Part shown: one piece after another, positions 1 through 11,330 of the stretch
Numbering within the stretch: the stretch's first letter is position 1
Layout: the number at the start of each line of letters is the position of its first letter
Assembly: GCA_029339195.1 (NCBI GenBank)
Contig: JAPTJF010000101.1
Location: 62,001 to 126,000 of the forward strand
Direction of reading: 5' to 3'
DNA length: 64,000 bases
Origin: Micractinium sp. NFX-FRZ
Lineage: Eukaryota; Chlorophyta; Trebouxiophyceae; Chlorellales; Chlorellaceae
Position numbers and translations under genes: made by a program
Notes under the pieces: generated by a model
Databases searched by the model: none
Told to the model about the DNA's origin: nothing
The model's input: only the letters and a program-made list of their open reading frames with translations

Positions 1-168
1 CATCTCAAGCTCGCATCTAGCGCGATAGCGGCTCCTGGCCGCAAGCCACCGCCGTCCATTTCCGTTCGCACCTAGTTACCGACCTGAGATCAGCTCCCAG
101 CACGCCTCCTGGGCCTTGCGGAAGGTCGCCGAAACCAGCAGCGCCGGGGTTGCAGCGGGATACCCCCC
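1..168. other. Upstream DNA / 5' leader of the ABCG gene
   Basis: GC-rich sequence directly upstream of the ABCG start codon. I see no TATA box and no open frame that continues sensibly into a neighbour. It probably holds the 5' untranslated leader and part of the promoter. Confidence 0.4.
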
Positions 169-3100
169 ATGGCGCGGGCCTCCGCAGCCGCCGCCGCCGC
201 CGTCGCTCTCACCCTCCTGCTGCTCGCCCCGCTGGCCAGCGCCGAGTGCCGCCTGCCCCTCGTCCTCAACCCCGAGCTCTCGCTGCTCACCCTAGGGGGC
301 GGCGTGGTGCAGCCGGCTCAGCCCCTCAGCCTGGTGCATCCAGAGGCGGCAGTGGGGCTGTACGGCGCCCTGGCTTGGGTGTCTGCCGGCGCCTGCCCTG
401 GTGATGCGGCAGAGATGGTGCGCAGCCTGGCAGGCTCCAGGCTTGAGACCAGTGCCGAGCTGGGGCCGCTCCTGCTCTACCCGGATTTCGTACAAGTAAG
501 GCTTACTTTCAGGTCGGGTGGGAGGGGCGTGGAAGGGAAGGAGCTTCTGTGCCCTGCCAGGGCGGGACCCCGGGTGGCGCCCTTTCTTGGGATGCTATCC
601 ATTGCCAAGCAACGTTGCATGCTGCTCTCCTGGCCCCACGAACGTCGCAGCATCCCAACCTCCTGCCACCCCTTCCGCGCCCACGCATGCAGGCCACTGC
701 TGGCAGCCTGGCCGGCGTGAGCCTCTCAGGCGTCGCCGTCAACCTCACCAACACACCCCTGCTGGAGGCGGGGCAGGGAGGCCCTGCTGGCAGCAATGCC
801 AGCACCTATAGCTCCAGCGTGAATGCCACCCTGGCAGGCGGTGCTGCCAGCCTCAACGCCTCCCTGCTGTCCCCGGCCCCAGTGCCAATAGACCTGCTGG
901 GCCTGAGCGCCAGCAACGGCACGCAGGTATCCCACCCCGCCCCGCCTGCCCTGCCCACGCCTGCTTGCCACTGCTGTGCGCAGCCGGACAGGCAGGACGG
1001 CATGGCAGCGGTGTGCTCTGCAATGCAGGCAGGCAGGCCCTGCTATGCGCGCTGCACCTGGCCTGGTCTCTGCACTCAGGCACATGACTCCACCCAATTG
1101 CACGCTGAGACAGCAAGCATCTCCTCTGCTACGCCACGAGACCATTCAGAAGTTTTAGAAACTGAAAAATTAAGTCTTCTCCTTGTATGCCTGCAGGTGG
1201 TGGCCTCAGCACAGGGCGGGCTGGCTCGGCTGGAGCTTCGTGGCCTGCAGCTCACCTTCCTTTACACCCTAGAAGTGGCGGGCCTGCCTCTCAAACTCTC
1301 GCTAGAAGTGGTGCTGAACGGCTCGCTTGTCCTGGAGGCGGCCTTGGGGTGCCCCGCCGACTGCGGCGCACACGGCCGGTGCTGGGTGGGCGGCGGCGCC
1401 GGCAGCAACGGCACGGCAGCGGAAGCCGAGACGTCGCCGCCAGCGTCGCCCGTGTGCGAGTGCGAGTGCGGGTGGTCAGGTGAGCAGGGAGGCGGTGGGC
1501 AGGGCAGGGGTGGAGGGGAACCGGCAGGCTGGTGGGTGTCCTGATGTGCCAGGCCACCAATGCCTGCACGCGGAGCCGCCAGCCTGGCAAAGCATTCAAT
1601 TTAAAAACAAAATATTGCCTCTGGGCGCCCTGCTGCAGGTGCCGGCTGTGCGGTGCCCAGCGGCTTCTGCCCCCTGTACCCCTCACAAGCCAGGCTGCTG
1701 GCCACAGGCCAGGCAGCACCCACCTGCCCAGCGGCCACCACCCCGTCACCCGCCGCCGCGCCCTCGTCAGCACTACTGCCAGCTCAGCAGTGCCCGCCCT
1801 GCGTCACCCCAGACGGTGGGAGGGGTGCTAGCTGGATGTTTTTCTGCTGGGGCCAAGGCTGCCTGCCTGACTGCTGTGCCTGTCTTCCAGTTCCTGCCCC
1901 CGTCTCCCTGCGCGGTTTTACAACCATCTGCTGTGTGGCTCGTGCCCACCCCCGCTACGCCTTGCTCCAACCCCTACCCCCGCAGACTGCACCCCCCGCC
2001 AGATGTTCGACCCAACCACCCGTGCCTGCGTGTGCCGCCCAGGCTGGGCCGGCCAGCAGTGCAGCACGTGCCAGACGGCGGCGGCGTGCGACGCGTTCTA
2101 CGGAGTCACAGGCTCGACTTGCAGCCAGCAGGACTACACAGTGTCCCCTCAGACCCAGCTGAAGGTGTACTCGTGCGAGCTCCAGGTGGGAGGGCTGCAT
2201 CGAAATAAAGAAAGAAAGTAAGGGCACCCGGGTATACCCCCAAAGATACAGCCAGCTGGCGCTGCGGGGCAGGCGGGGCATCTGAGCGTGTAGTGACAGC
2301 ATACTCGTGTGCCTTCCTCGGGCCTTGCACACTCTTGAAGCAGACGGGTTCTGAGTGTGCAAGCCGTCCCACTGAATCCACTGCTGCCGCCTGTCGGCAA
2401 CCACACAACCGCCCCACCCAGCCCCTCCACTCCAACTTGAGCCTGCAGGGCCTGGAGACCCTGCTGCGTGGCTCCTTCACCGTCTCCTGCAACACCTCCC
2501 AGCCGGCGCCAGGGAACGACGCGTCTGGGCAGTACTGCCAGGTCAGCCTTGAGTGTACCGCCTGGCAAGGTGTTGCCACGTCAGCCTGCAGTGCACTGGC
2601 ATGCGTGCACGCTGTGGCCTTGCCCAGTAGTGGGTTGTGTGTCAGGCAGGCCGCCATGCACACCCCTTGCTCCTGCCGGCCCCTGGTGCCTCCTGCTTGC
2701 GCCCCAACAAACCCCACTGAGCGCTCATTCGCCTGCCCAGCAGACGAACTTTGTTATTGTTTTCATTTGTTAATTTATTTTAACCCACCAAACCTCACTG
2801 GAGCCTCTCCTGCCTCCCTTTCCCCCGCTGGCCTGCCCGCCCTGCCCTCCTACCTCTCCAGTTCGACATGACCACAACAGAAGGCATCCCCATGTCCTGC
2901 ATCATGTCCCGCTGCGCCTTCCAGCCGGGGTCGACCCAAATCGCCTGCGCCAACGTGCACTGCGCGTGCGCCGGCGCCTGCCCAGGTGGGCAGGTGTAGC
3001 GCTGTACTGCGGTACTGCTGCACTGCTGTAGTGCACGCTCAGCTACACGGTGCGGTGGCGCGGAGCCCCGTGCTTGCCCTGTCGAGAGGTGGCTGGCGGG

Positions 3101-6100
3101 GTTGAAGCTCCCGCTGGCGCTCCCAGCCGGCGCTCGCTCCTCCCTACCACTGCACGCTTGGCCAGTACTCTGACAGGCACCCTCCCCTCCTGCCCGCCCC
3201 CGCTCTGCAGCCTTCCAGCCTCTGATCGACCTGGCAGAGGGGCAGCCCGTTGTCGTGGACTGCAACCCCTCCACACAGGTGTCTTGAGCAGCCCACATGC
3301 CCACAAGCTTGTGAACTCTGGGCTGCAGCGGGCGCTGCTCATGTTCCGGCATAGCCGCCGCCGGCAGGGCAGCAGCGGGGGCGCCCTCAAGCCCCTGACG
3401 GTGCCAGCCCCCTACCTGCGTTCATGTCCTGCCCCCTTCTTCCTGCTCTGCCGCCGCAGGTGTGCACCACCGACATCAAGGACTTTCTGGTGGTGCTGTC
3501 GGCCCGGTGCACCACGGCAGAGTGCCTGGTGGAGGGGTACAGCCTGGAGGGAGGTGAGCGGGCACTGAGGACTTGATACGACATGACATTGTTGTGCACA
3601 CCCCGCTTGCGGGTGATGTCAGCACATGATGGCGTGTCTGGGTGGAGGGATGTAGCCTGGAGGGAGGTGAGTGGCAGGGCCTTGCGTGCGGGCAGGGTCA
3701 TGGGCAGGGGGCCAGAGCCTCGGGTGGTGGTGGTGGTGGGGGGGGGGGGGCAGCGTGTGGATGGTGGGTCGAGAAGCACTGCATTGCCGATGCCGCCCCA
3801 ACCCTGCCCATGTGCGATTGGCGCGCCGGCACACACCTCACCGCGGCGACGTGGTTACTCTCCCACACTGCAGGCTCCTACTCGGTACCCTCAGGGCACG
3901 ACTACAATGTCGTCATCGCTGCCGTCCCCCTCATGGCGCTGCTGGCGGCCTCCTGCGCCTTTGCCTGCCTGCTGGCCCGCCACTGGCCCTACTGGGCCGC
4001 CATTGGCAGCCAGCCGCCGGCGGCGGTGCTGCCGGGAGGCGAGCAGGCACTGGTGACAGGGCAGGTTCAAGTCCAGATGCGTGCTGGTGGCACCCCGGAG
4101 GAACTGAGGTGGGCGTGGCTGCCTCTGTTTGAACGATCCCAGCAGAAAGAGCAACCCGGCTCGATTGCCAGTGATGCCCGCCACCTCACCTCACCTCTCA
4201 AGGGGCCCTGCTCAACGCAGGGCGCCTGATACTGCCTGCTACTGCCCGCTGCCGCTGGTGCCTGCAGTACACGCCTGCGTCACATGCCTCCCCACCACTG
4301 CAGGTTTACCCAGCTGTCATGTGCAGTCCCTGCTCAGCTCAGCCGTAGCAGCGCCAAGGCGGCTCTGCAAGCCGCAGATAGCGCCAGCGCTGCTGGCAAG
4401 GCGGGGGAGGCTGAGGCGCCGGCCCGCCGCTGGCTCAGCTTTTGGAGCGGATCGGGCTGCTGTGGCGGCGCTGGAGCCGGGGGAGCGCCAGGCCTGAAGC
4501 CTGTGCTGCGCGGCGTGAGCGGCGTGGCACGCAGGGGAGAGCTTGTGGGCGTGATGGGCCCGTCAGGTAGGCCTAGCGCCGAGGCACGCTGCGCTGCCAG
4601 GCTGGCGGCTGCACGCTGTGCCCGCTGCCCCCTTCCTCTAGCTCTGTCACCGGCCCCACATACATGGAGCTGCTCCAGCTGTGTTCTTCCGCCCGTCCAC
4701 ACAACACAACTTACTGCTATTGCCACTGCCCTGCTCTCAGGGTGCGGCAAGACCACCCTGCTGGCGCTGCTGGCGGGCTCTGCCGAGTACATTAGTGATG
4801 GCGCCCAGGTGGAGGGTGCCGTGCTGCTGGACGGAGCTCCTCTGGGCAGCGAGGGCAGGCACAAGGTGGGTTGGGAAAGGGAGGGGGACTTGGGGACAGA
4901 AGGTGAAGTGCGGGACACGCTTTGTGGCCTGGAGCTCCTGGCTAGGCTACATGCTGTCTTGCAAGCGGTTCCGCACGTTCAAATGTAGGCCTGCTTGCCT
5001 TGTGTCCTGCTGTCTCACTGACCTTTGAGAACCCCTATCCCCCTCATATCCCCAACACCCCCGCAGGTGGCATTCGTCCCACAAGACGACACCCTGCCCT
5101 CCACCCTCACCGTGGCCGAGTGCCTCACCACGCACGCCATGCTGCGTCTGCCCACCTGGCTGTCCCCAGCTCAAATTCAGGTAGCCGGGCCTGTGCTGCC
5201 TTTGCTGGCTGCTCGGGAGATTTCCCTGCTTTGTCCATGTCATATGCTGGGGGTGTGTTGGGCTGCCCCTTAGTACATGCGCCGCCTGTGCCTGTGCGTG
5301 CATGCTGTGCTGCACCCGCCCCCTAGGTACCTGCCTACCAACACCTGCCAGCCTGCTAAGCATGCTGTGCTCCCCAACAAGTGTGTGCAGGCGCAGGTGT
5401 GGCGGGTGATAAATGAGCTAGGGCTGCAGCATGTGGCCGGCAGCCGGGTGGGCGGCCAGGCGGGCGGCGGCAGGGGCATCAGCGGCGGCGAGCGTCGCAG
5501 GCAAGCCGGCAGTCTGCTTTGCTTCGAGCTGCTAGCCAGCCGCAGTGCACACACACCTGCCTGAGCTGCCCACCGAGCTCGCTTCACACTGCCGCCACTG
5601 AATCTCTCCCTGGCATCCGAGCGGCCTGCTGCGCTTTGGCACACTGTGCTCCTGCTGTGTGTGCCAACCAGCACCCCCTCTGGTCCCCAGAAATGGTACG
5701 CTTGGCCGTAATGCAAGGGTGACCCTCCCCCTCCCCCTTTGTTGGCGCCAACCCACTCTTGCCGGGTGACCCTCCCCCTCCCCCCTTGTTGGTGCAAACT
5801 CAATTGCAAGGTGACCGTCTCCCTCCCCCTCCCACCTGCCCACCCTCCTTGCAGGGTGACCATTGGGCAGGAGCTCGTGTCGGACCCATCCATTCTGGTG
5901 CTGGACGAACCAACCAGCGGCTTGGATGCACACTCAGCGCTTCAGCTGATGAGGACGCTCAAGCAGGCACGCCCGTGTGCCAGCTGGCAAGGGTCCCGCA
6001 GCACTGCCTATGGGGAGAGCAGGGCCAGCGTTTGTGCACTATGCCCAGCACGCAGCATGCGTTGCACATCAGCTGGGCTCGGCGCTGCCTTTATTTAAAC

Positions 6101-9100
6101 CCAGAAAACGAAGCCACAAAGCCGGCAATGGCCTGCAGCCACACCCCAGTCACTGATACCCACCCTGCTGTGCCTGCTGCGCCTGTGCACACGCAGGTGG
6201 CCGGCGCCGGGCGCATCGTGCTGCTGTCCTGCCACCAGCCCTCCCCTGCCATGTTCAATCTAATGGATCGAGCCTACCTGCTGGTCGACGGGGCGTGTGT
6301 GTTTGGGGGCCCGCCGGCGGCGGTGGGCGCCCACTTTGCCGCCCACGGCCTGCCCTGCCCGCCAGACGCCGCTGCGGCAGAGCACATGCTGGAGGTACGG
6401 TTGGTCTGGGCGACAACCTGTACTGCATTGTTGTACTGGTTTGTTGTACTGGCTATAGCCACTTGCGGCGGAGCACATGCTGGAGGTACATTGGTTGGTT
6501 GGCAGGGGGGCAGCACGTTTTGCTGAGGGCTGCCCCGGGTGAGGGCGCCTTGCTTGACTGGCTCTACTGGCAGCTAGCCGCGTGCAGCAGCAACTCCACC
6601 ACGATCGCATACTGGCAGCAGCTCGGTTCCCTCCCTCCCGCCCCAACTTTCCACCTCCCACCGACTGATGGCTGCTCATTGACACGTGCTGCCTGCTGAT
6701 GTCCCCAGACACCCCCCACCCCTTAACTCCCCGGCTTGCAGGTGGTCAGTGACCCCCAGCTGCTGCCCCAGCTGCTGCAGTCGATGCACCGCTCACCACA
6801 CCTGGGCAGCCCAGGCAGCGAGCACAGCACCACTGAGCTGGGCACCCCCGGTTCAAAACTGCCCAGCCTCGGGCCCCAGGCAGCGGCAGCACCTTTACGC
6901 ACGGACAGCGCCGGCAGTACTGCCCATGAGTTGGCGGCAGTGGTCGGGGAGGACGTACTGCCTCCCGACGGCAGCCCAGCTGGCGTACCGCTGCATGCGG
7001 CTGCTGCCCTGGCAGCCCCGCCTGCTGAGAAGCCTCTGGCCGACAGCAAGTTCAGCGGCAGCATCGACGCACCGCTGGAGCCGCAGCTCCTCAAGGGACC
7101 GCCGGCGCCTGAGCACAGCATGCACAGCGCACGCGGTCGCTTCGTGTCCCGCCTGGCGCGTGAGCTGGCGGTGGTGTTTGGCCGCACGCTGGCCGACACG
7201 CTGCGCAACCCCTCGCTGCTGCTGCTGCACTGGGTGCTGGCGCTGGCCATGGGGCTTCTCATGGGCGCCATATTCTGGCAGGTGGGCGCAACAGAAGGGA
7301 TGTGTGGGGAGGCTTGAGTGATCAAGGTGGGTGGGTGTGAGGGGCATTGAAGAGGGCATTGGGGGTGGTGGCTCGTGTGCGTGTGTGTGTGATGCTATCA
7401 TGTTGTGGTTTGCGCAGTGGTGGTTTGTGTGTGTGGTGCTGTCATGGCGGGCTGGCCATGGGGCTCCTCATGGGGCCCACCTTCTGGCAGGCGGGCGGGC
7501 AGGTGTGAGGGGAAGTGAAAGGGCATTGGGGTGGTGGTTTGTTGTGTGTGCGTGATGCTGTCTAGTGGTGGTCCCCTGTGTGTGCTTGATGATGTTATAA
7601 TGTAGTGGTTTGCCAGTGTGCCATGGCGAGGAGATGAGCAGGCACTTGTGCGTATCCCCCCTCCACCCCAGCCCCTGCCCCACCCCCCAGCCCCAGTCCC
7701 ACACCACCTGCCTCCCCTCTACCGCACCGCCCCCCCCGGGCAGGTGTCCCTTGACATGAGCGGCGTGCAGAACCGGGGGGGCGGCGTGTACTTCACCCTC
7801 GCCTTTTTTGCCTTCACCGCCCTCACCACCACCGACGTGCTCACAGCGGAGCGGCGGCTGGTGATGCGGGAGGTCAGAGGTGAGCCTGGGTGGGTGCACC
7901 ACAGTGGGTGGCTGGCTGGCTGGGCGGGCGGGGCTGTTTGTTTTCGATGTTGGTGCATCAGCCGAGGAGGGTAAGGCTGCAGTTGATGCAGCCGGCCTGC
8001 CCCCCCAGCCGACCCACGGCGGAGCAGCCTTTGCGTGGTCAGCACAGCTCTGTTTGGGTGCTTGCTGCCTCAATTGAGCAGTCAGTACCCCAAAGGCTGG
8101 TCACGGTGGGGGTGTGCTGGCCAGAGCTGGTGGGTGCAGAAGGCGCTCTTGCCAACCGAAAACGCCTGCACCCGCCCGCCCGCCTGGCGCGCCCACGTGC
8201 CATGCAGGCATGTGGGTGAGCGAGGTGGTGGGTGTGATGCCACCAAAGGTGGCTGCACACATGCGCTCCATTACATCTCAGTTTGCTGTGTAGTACTTCG
8301 CCCGCTCTCCACCCCACCCTTTGCCCCCGCCCGCCCCCCAAACGCAGGCGGCTACTGCCGCCCCTGGACGTACCTGGTTGCCAAGGCCGTGCTGGACGGC
8401 CTGCTGCTGCGCGTCATCCCCGTCTTCCTCTACAGCATACCCTTCTACTACATGGTGCGCCCTAGCCTAGCCGTTTACCTTTATGCCAGCTTCTGTCCGG
8501 TGAAGCCCTTTCATGGCGCCACCAAGCTGCCCTTTTGCTGCGTGGTGCCCAGAATTGGGCTGCTGGTGTCCACAGAGTGCCCTGCGCTGGGAGGCGGGCT
8601 TTCAAGCGCAGTCTGCCAGCGGCTGCACACCAAACCCTGCTCCCGCATCTGCTCGACTGAGATTCCCATTCCCCGCGCACTTCTGTGTTATGCAGATGGG
8701 GCTGCAGACGGGTGCCAGCCACGTGGCCCTCTTCCTCTTCACAGTGGCAACCTTTGCGGTCACCGTGGCGGCGCTGTCGCTGGCGGTGGCAGCCGGTGAG
8801 GGCCTGCTGCCGTCAATTGGGCTCGGGTGGCGGGGATCAGAGCAATAGGGTAGAGGTCTCAAGCTTTCGCCATATTTATGGCATTAGCCGCTATCCAAAT
8901 CGAGGGGTGGGGTGTGCAGCAGCTCCCAGATCGACCGACATCCCTTCACCCCGGTGCCTTCCCTCCCTCCTTCTGCCTGTGTTGTGCAGCCTGCAGCACC
9001 GCGGGCCAGGCCGGCCTGCTGCTCACCTTCATCTTCCTCCTCTCCCTGCTGGTGGGGGGCTTCCTGGTCAAGTGAGTCCTAGCACACCCAGCACAGCGTG

Positions 9101-9971
9101 GCACAGCAGAGCACAGCCCGGCACATGAACTGTCACAGGTCTCGCCGGTGCCGGCCCCGCACCTGGCATGCCCGCTGCCGTGCTCCATCTGGCATTTGCC
9201 TCTCTCCTGCTCCGCCCTGCCCTGTCATTCCTCACGCACACCCTGCCACCTCACCCGGGCCCCCCTGCCACGTCACGCCTTGCTGGCGCAGCGTGGACTC
9301 CATCCCGGACTGGATCTCCTGGCTGCACTACCTCTCCATCTTCTTCTATGCCTACGACATCCTCACCACCAATGAAGTGGCAGGACTGCACATGGAGATT
9401 GCGGTGAGCACGGGGCAGCTGCTAGGCAGCTGCTGGGCAGGTGCTGGCTCGGGGCGGAGGGGCCCGCTCACCAGCTGGTGCGGGGGAGCGGGGGAGGCAC
9501 ATGGGTGCAGCAGGAGGTGGGTGCAGGGGAGGATGCTCAGTGGGGAAGGCAGGATTCGCCTCCCTTCGCCGCCCTCTGCCCCTTCACCCGGTAGGCATGC
9601 ATTAGTGCCGCTCACACCGCCATGCCCAGTCCGCGCCTCAAACGCTGATCTGCCTGCCTTGCACCCCCTTATCTTCACGCGTTCTCTTCCTGCCTACGCT
9701 GTAACTGATGCAGGTGGAGGGATACACTGCGGTGGCAGACGTGCGGGGCCTGGCGGTCCTCTCCACTTTTGGCATCGACTCCTCCCGCCTCACCACTTGG
9801 ATCATCGTGCTGGACTGCCTGTACGCCGCCTGCCTGATGCTCGCCGTGGCCGCGCTGTATCTGCGCATGCGGCGCCCGGCAGCGCTGCGCCGGCAGCAGG
9901 GGCGCGGGCGGCGGGCGACGGCCGTGGTGTCGGCTGCCGGACCCAATGCCGCCGCCACTCTTGGGGTGTGA
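169..9971 (+). CDS. ABCG-type half-transporter with N-terminal EGF-like ectodomain
   Basis: ATP-driven membrane exporter of the ABCG (white/brown complex) family; substrate unknown. The hand-spliced protein is about 1,370 residues over some 23 exons, long for a half-transporter (usually 600-750). The start at 169 opens a signal peptide (hydrophobic run ending ASA-E). Next comes an ectodomain of about 530 residues with Asn-rich sequon-like stretches, two EGF-like Cys modules (near 1340-1480 and 1990-2110) and further Cys-rich exons to 3555. A membrane segment lies at about 3900-3980. The ABC domain follows: Walker [11 protein letters not shown] split by an intron (4566/4740), Q-loop VPQDD (about 5080), signature ISGGERRR (about 5480), Walker [13 protein letters not shown] (about 5900) and H-loop LSCHQPS (about 6230). 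A roughly 120-residue low-complexity linker precedes about six transmembrane segments (7190-9860). The order ectodomain, TM, NBD, TMD resembles yeast Adp1 and plant ABCG24/28-like proteins. Several introns hold copies of exon edges. Confidence 0.9.
3528..3670 (+). repeat. Duplicated exon end (donor side) in ABCG intron
   Basis: The exon end with its donor at 3528-3557 is repeated at 3641-3670 with only two or three mismatches. Both copies keep the GGAG/GTGAG donor. The offset is 113 bp, and the second copy lies inside the intron. Confidence 0.75.
5712..5866 (+). repeat. Four tandem copies of an acceptor/exon-start motif
   Basis: The phrase GGTGACC followed by CT-rich DNA occurs at about 5717, 5764, 5809 and 5854, a period of 45-47 bp. 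Only the last copy is preceded by the TTGCAG acceptor and opens the Walker B exon. The earlier copies are intronic and appear to be tandem copies of the junction. Confidence 0.7.
6371..6499 (+). repeat. Duplicated exon end (donor side) in ABCG intron
   Basis: The exon end containing AGCACATGCTGGAGGTAC at 6381 recurs at 6472, an offset of 91 bp, with the GT donor retained. Downstream bases (TTGGT) match too, so the duplication spans exon and intron. Confidence 0.75.
7238..7497 (+). repeat. Duplicated exon end (donor side) in ABCG intron
   Basis: About 48 bp at the end of the first transmembrane exon (7238-7288) recur at 7450-7497 with a few mismatches. In the copy the donor GT is changed to GC. 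The offset is about 212 bp, the largest of the set. Confidence 0.7.
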
Positions 9972-10224
9972 GCGTGATACATACTCATGGTTGTGATACA
10001 CCAGGCCATAACAATTCAAACCATTGTTTGAATATGCTTATATGTATTAAATGCAAGGAAGATGAAGGAGCGAGCCAGCTGCCAGCAGTGGCGGCAGCGG
10101 TGCTGCTGCGTACGCTGGGGGTGGGAACGTGCACTAGCAGGGCTCTTTCGCGCTGCCGGCTGCACTGATCGCATCCACTCAGTTTGCAGATCTGTTCCAA
10201 AGGGTTACAGCTGCCTTCGTGTGG
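9972..10224. other. Short tandem intergenic spacer
   Basis: About 250 bp between the ABCG stop and the SDR start, more AT-rich than its surroundings near 10000-10060. It should contain the ABCG 3' end and the SDR promoter. I see no distinct signal. Confidence 0.4.
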
Positions 10225-11289
10225 ATGCTGGCTTCTACAGGGCTCGCCGGGGCCCTGCGGGCAGTTCCCAGCGCCGCAGCCGCTCTTGGATCGCTTCCAA
10301 AGTAAGACATTGTTGCAATATCGAAGCCGAACGGTTTACCGGTATCGGCACAAGTGAGACCGACCTCCTTTCGCCTGCAGGCTGTGGGCGCGCGGCTTCG
10401 CCTCGGCACCAGCAGACGGCGCCACGTCGACCTCCAAGGCAACCCCCGATGCCGCAGAGGCTGCGGGTGTGGCAGCTGCAGGCGCCGCCATGGGCAGCAG
10501 CGCCGCCGCCGCTGCCGGCGCCTCCGCTGCCAGCGACTCCACCGCTTCTGCCTCTTCAGCCACAGACCTAGGAGACTACCACACTTTCATGCCCAGGCTG
10601 GTTGTGTTTGGAGGCAACGGCTACGTGGGCAGCCGTGTGTGCCAACAGGGGCTGGCCATGGGGGCAGCCGTCGTGTCGGTCAACCGCTCGGGGCGGCCCC
10701 GCAACCTGAGAGGGGACTGGCTGGATCAAGTGGAGTGGATACAGGTGGGGAGGGGCGGGTGGAGGTGGATGGGTGGGCTGGGATGCAAGTGGGTGCTGGG
10801 AGGTGGTGGACACTGCGCCCCGGATGCCACCGCTGCTGCTGCTGCTGCTGCTGCTCCTCCTCCTCCTCCTCCTCCTGCCCCTGTTGGTGCTCCTCCTGCT
10901 GCTGCCCCTGCTGCTGCTGGTGCTGCTGCTCTGAGCTCATTGCCCTTGCTGCTGCTCACACCTGCAATTGCCATTACGGTACTGTGCCCCCGAGCGGTAC
11001 TCCCGCTCTGTTCTGCTCTGAACTTGTCGAAGTCCACTCCCCACCCAACAACATTGCCTGCCGCAGGGCGATGCGCTGGACCCGCAGCAGGCGTGGCGTG
11101 ACGTGCTCAAGGGTGCCTCTGGCGTTGTGTCAACCATGGGCACCTTTGGCTCTAATGACCTCATGTACAAGGTGAAGCCAGGCCATATGCCGCCGTGCTC
11201 ATGTACAAGGCGAGCTCAGGCAGAGTTGCCGAGCTACAACATACTATGTCTTGTAGTACAGGGTGCCTCTGGTTTGTTGGGCTGTGGCT

Positions 11290-11330
<41 letters not shown>
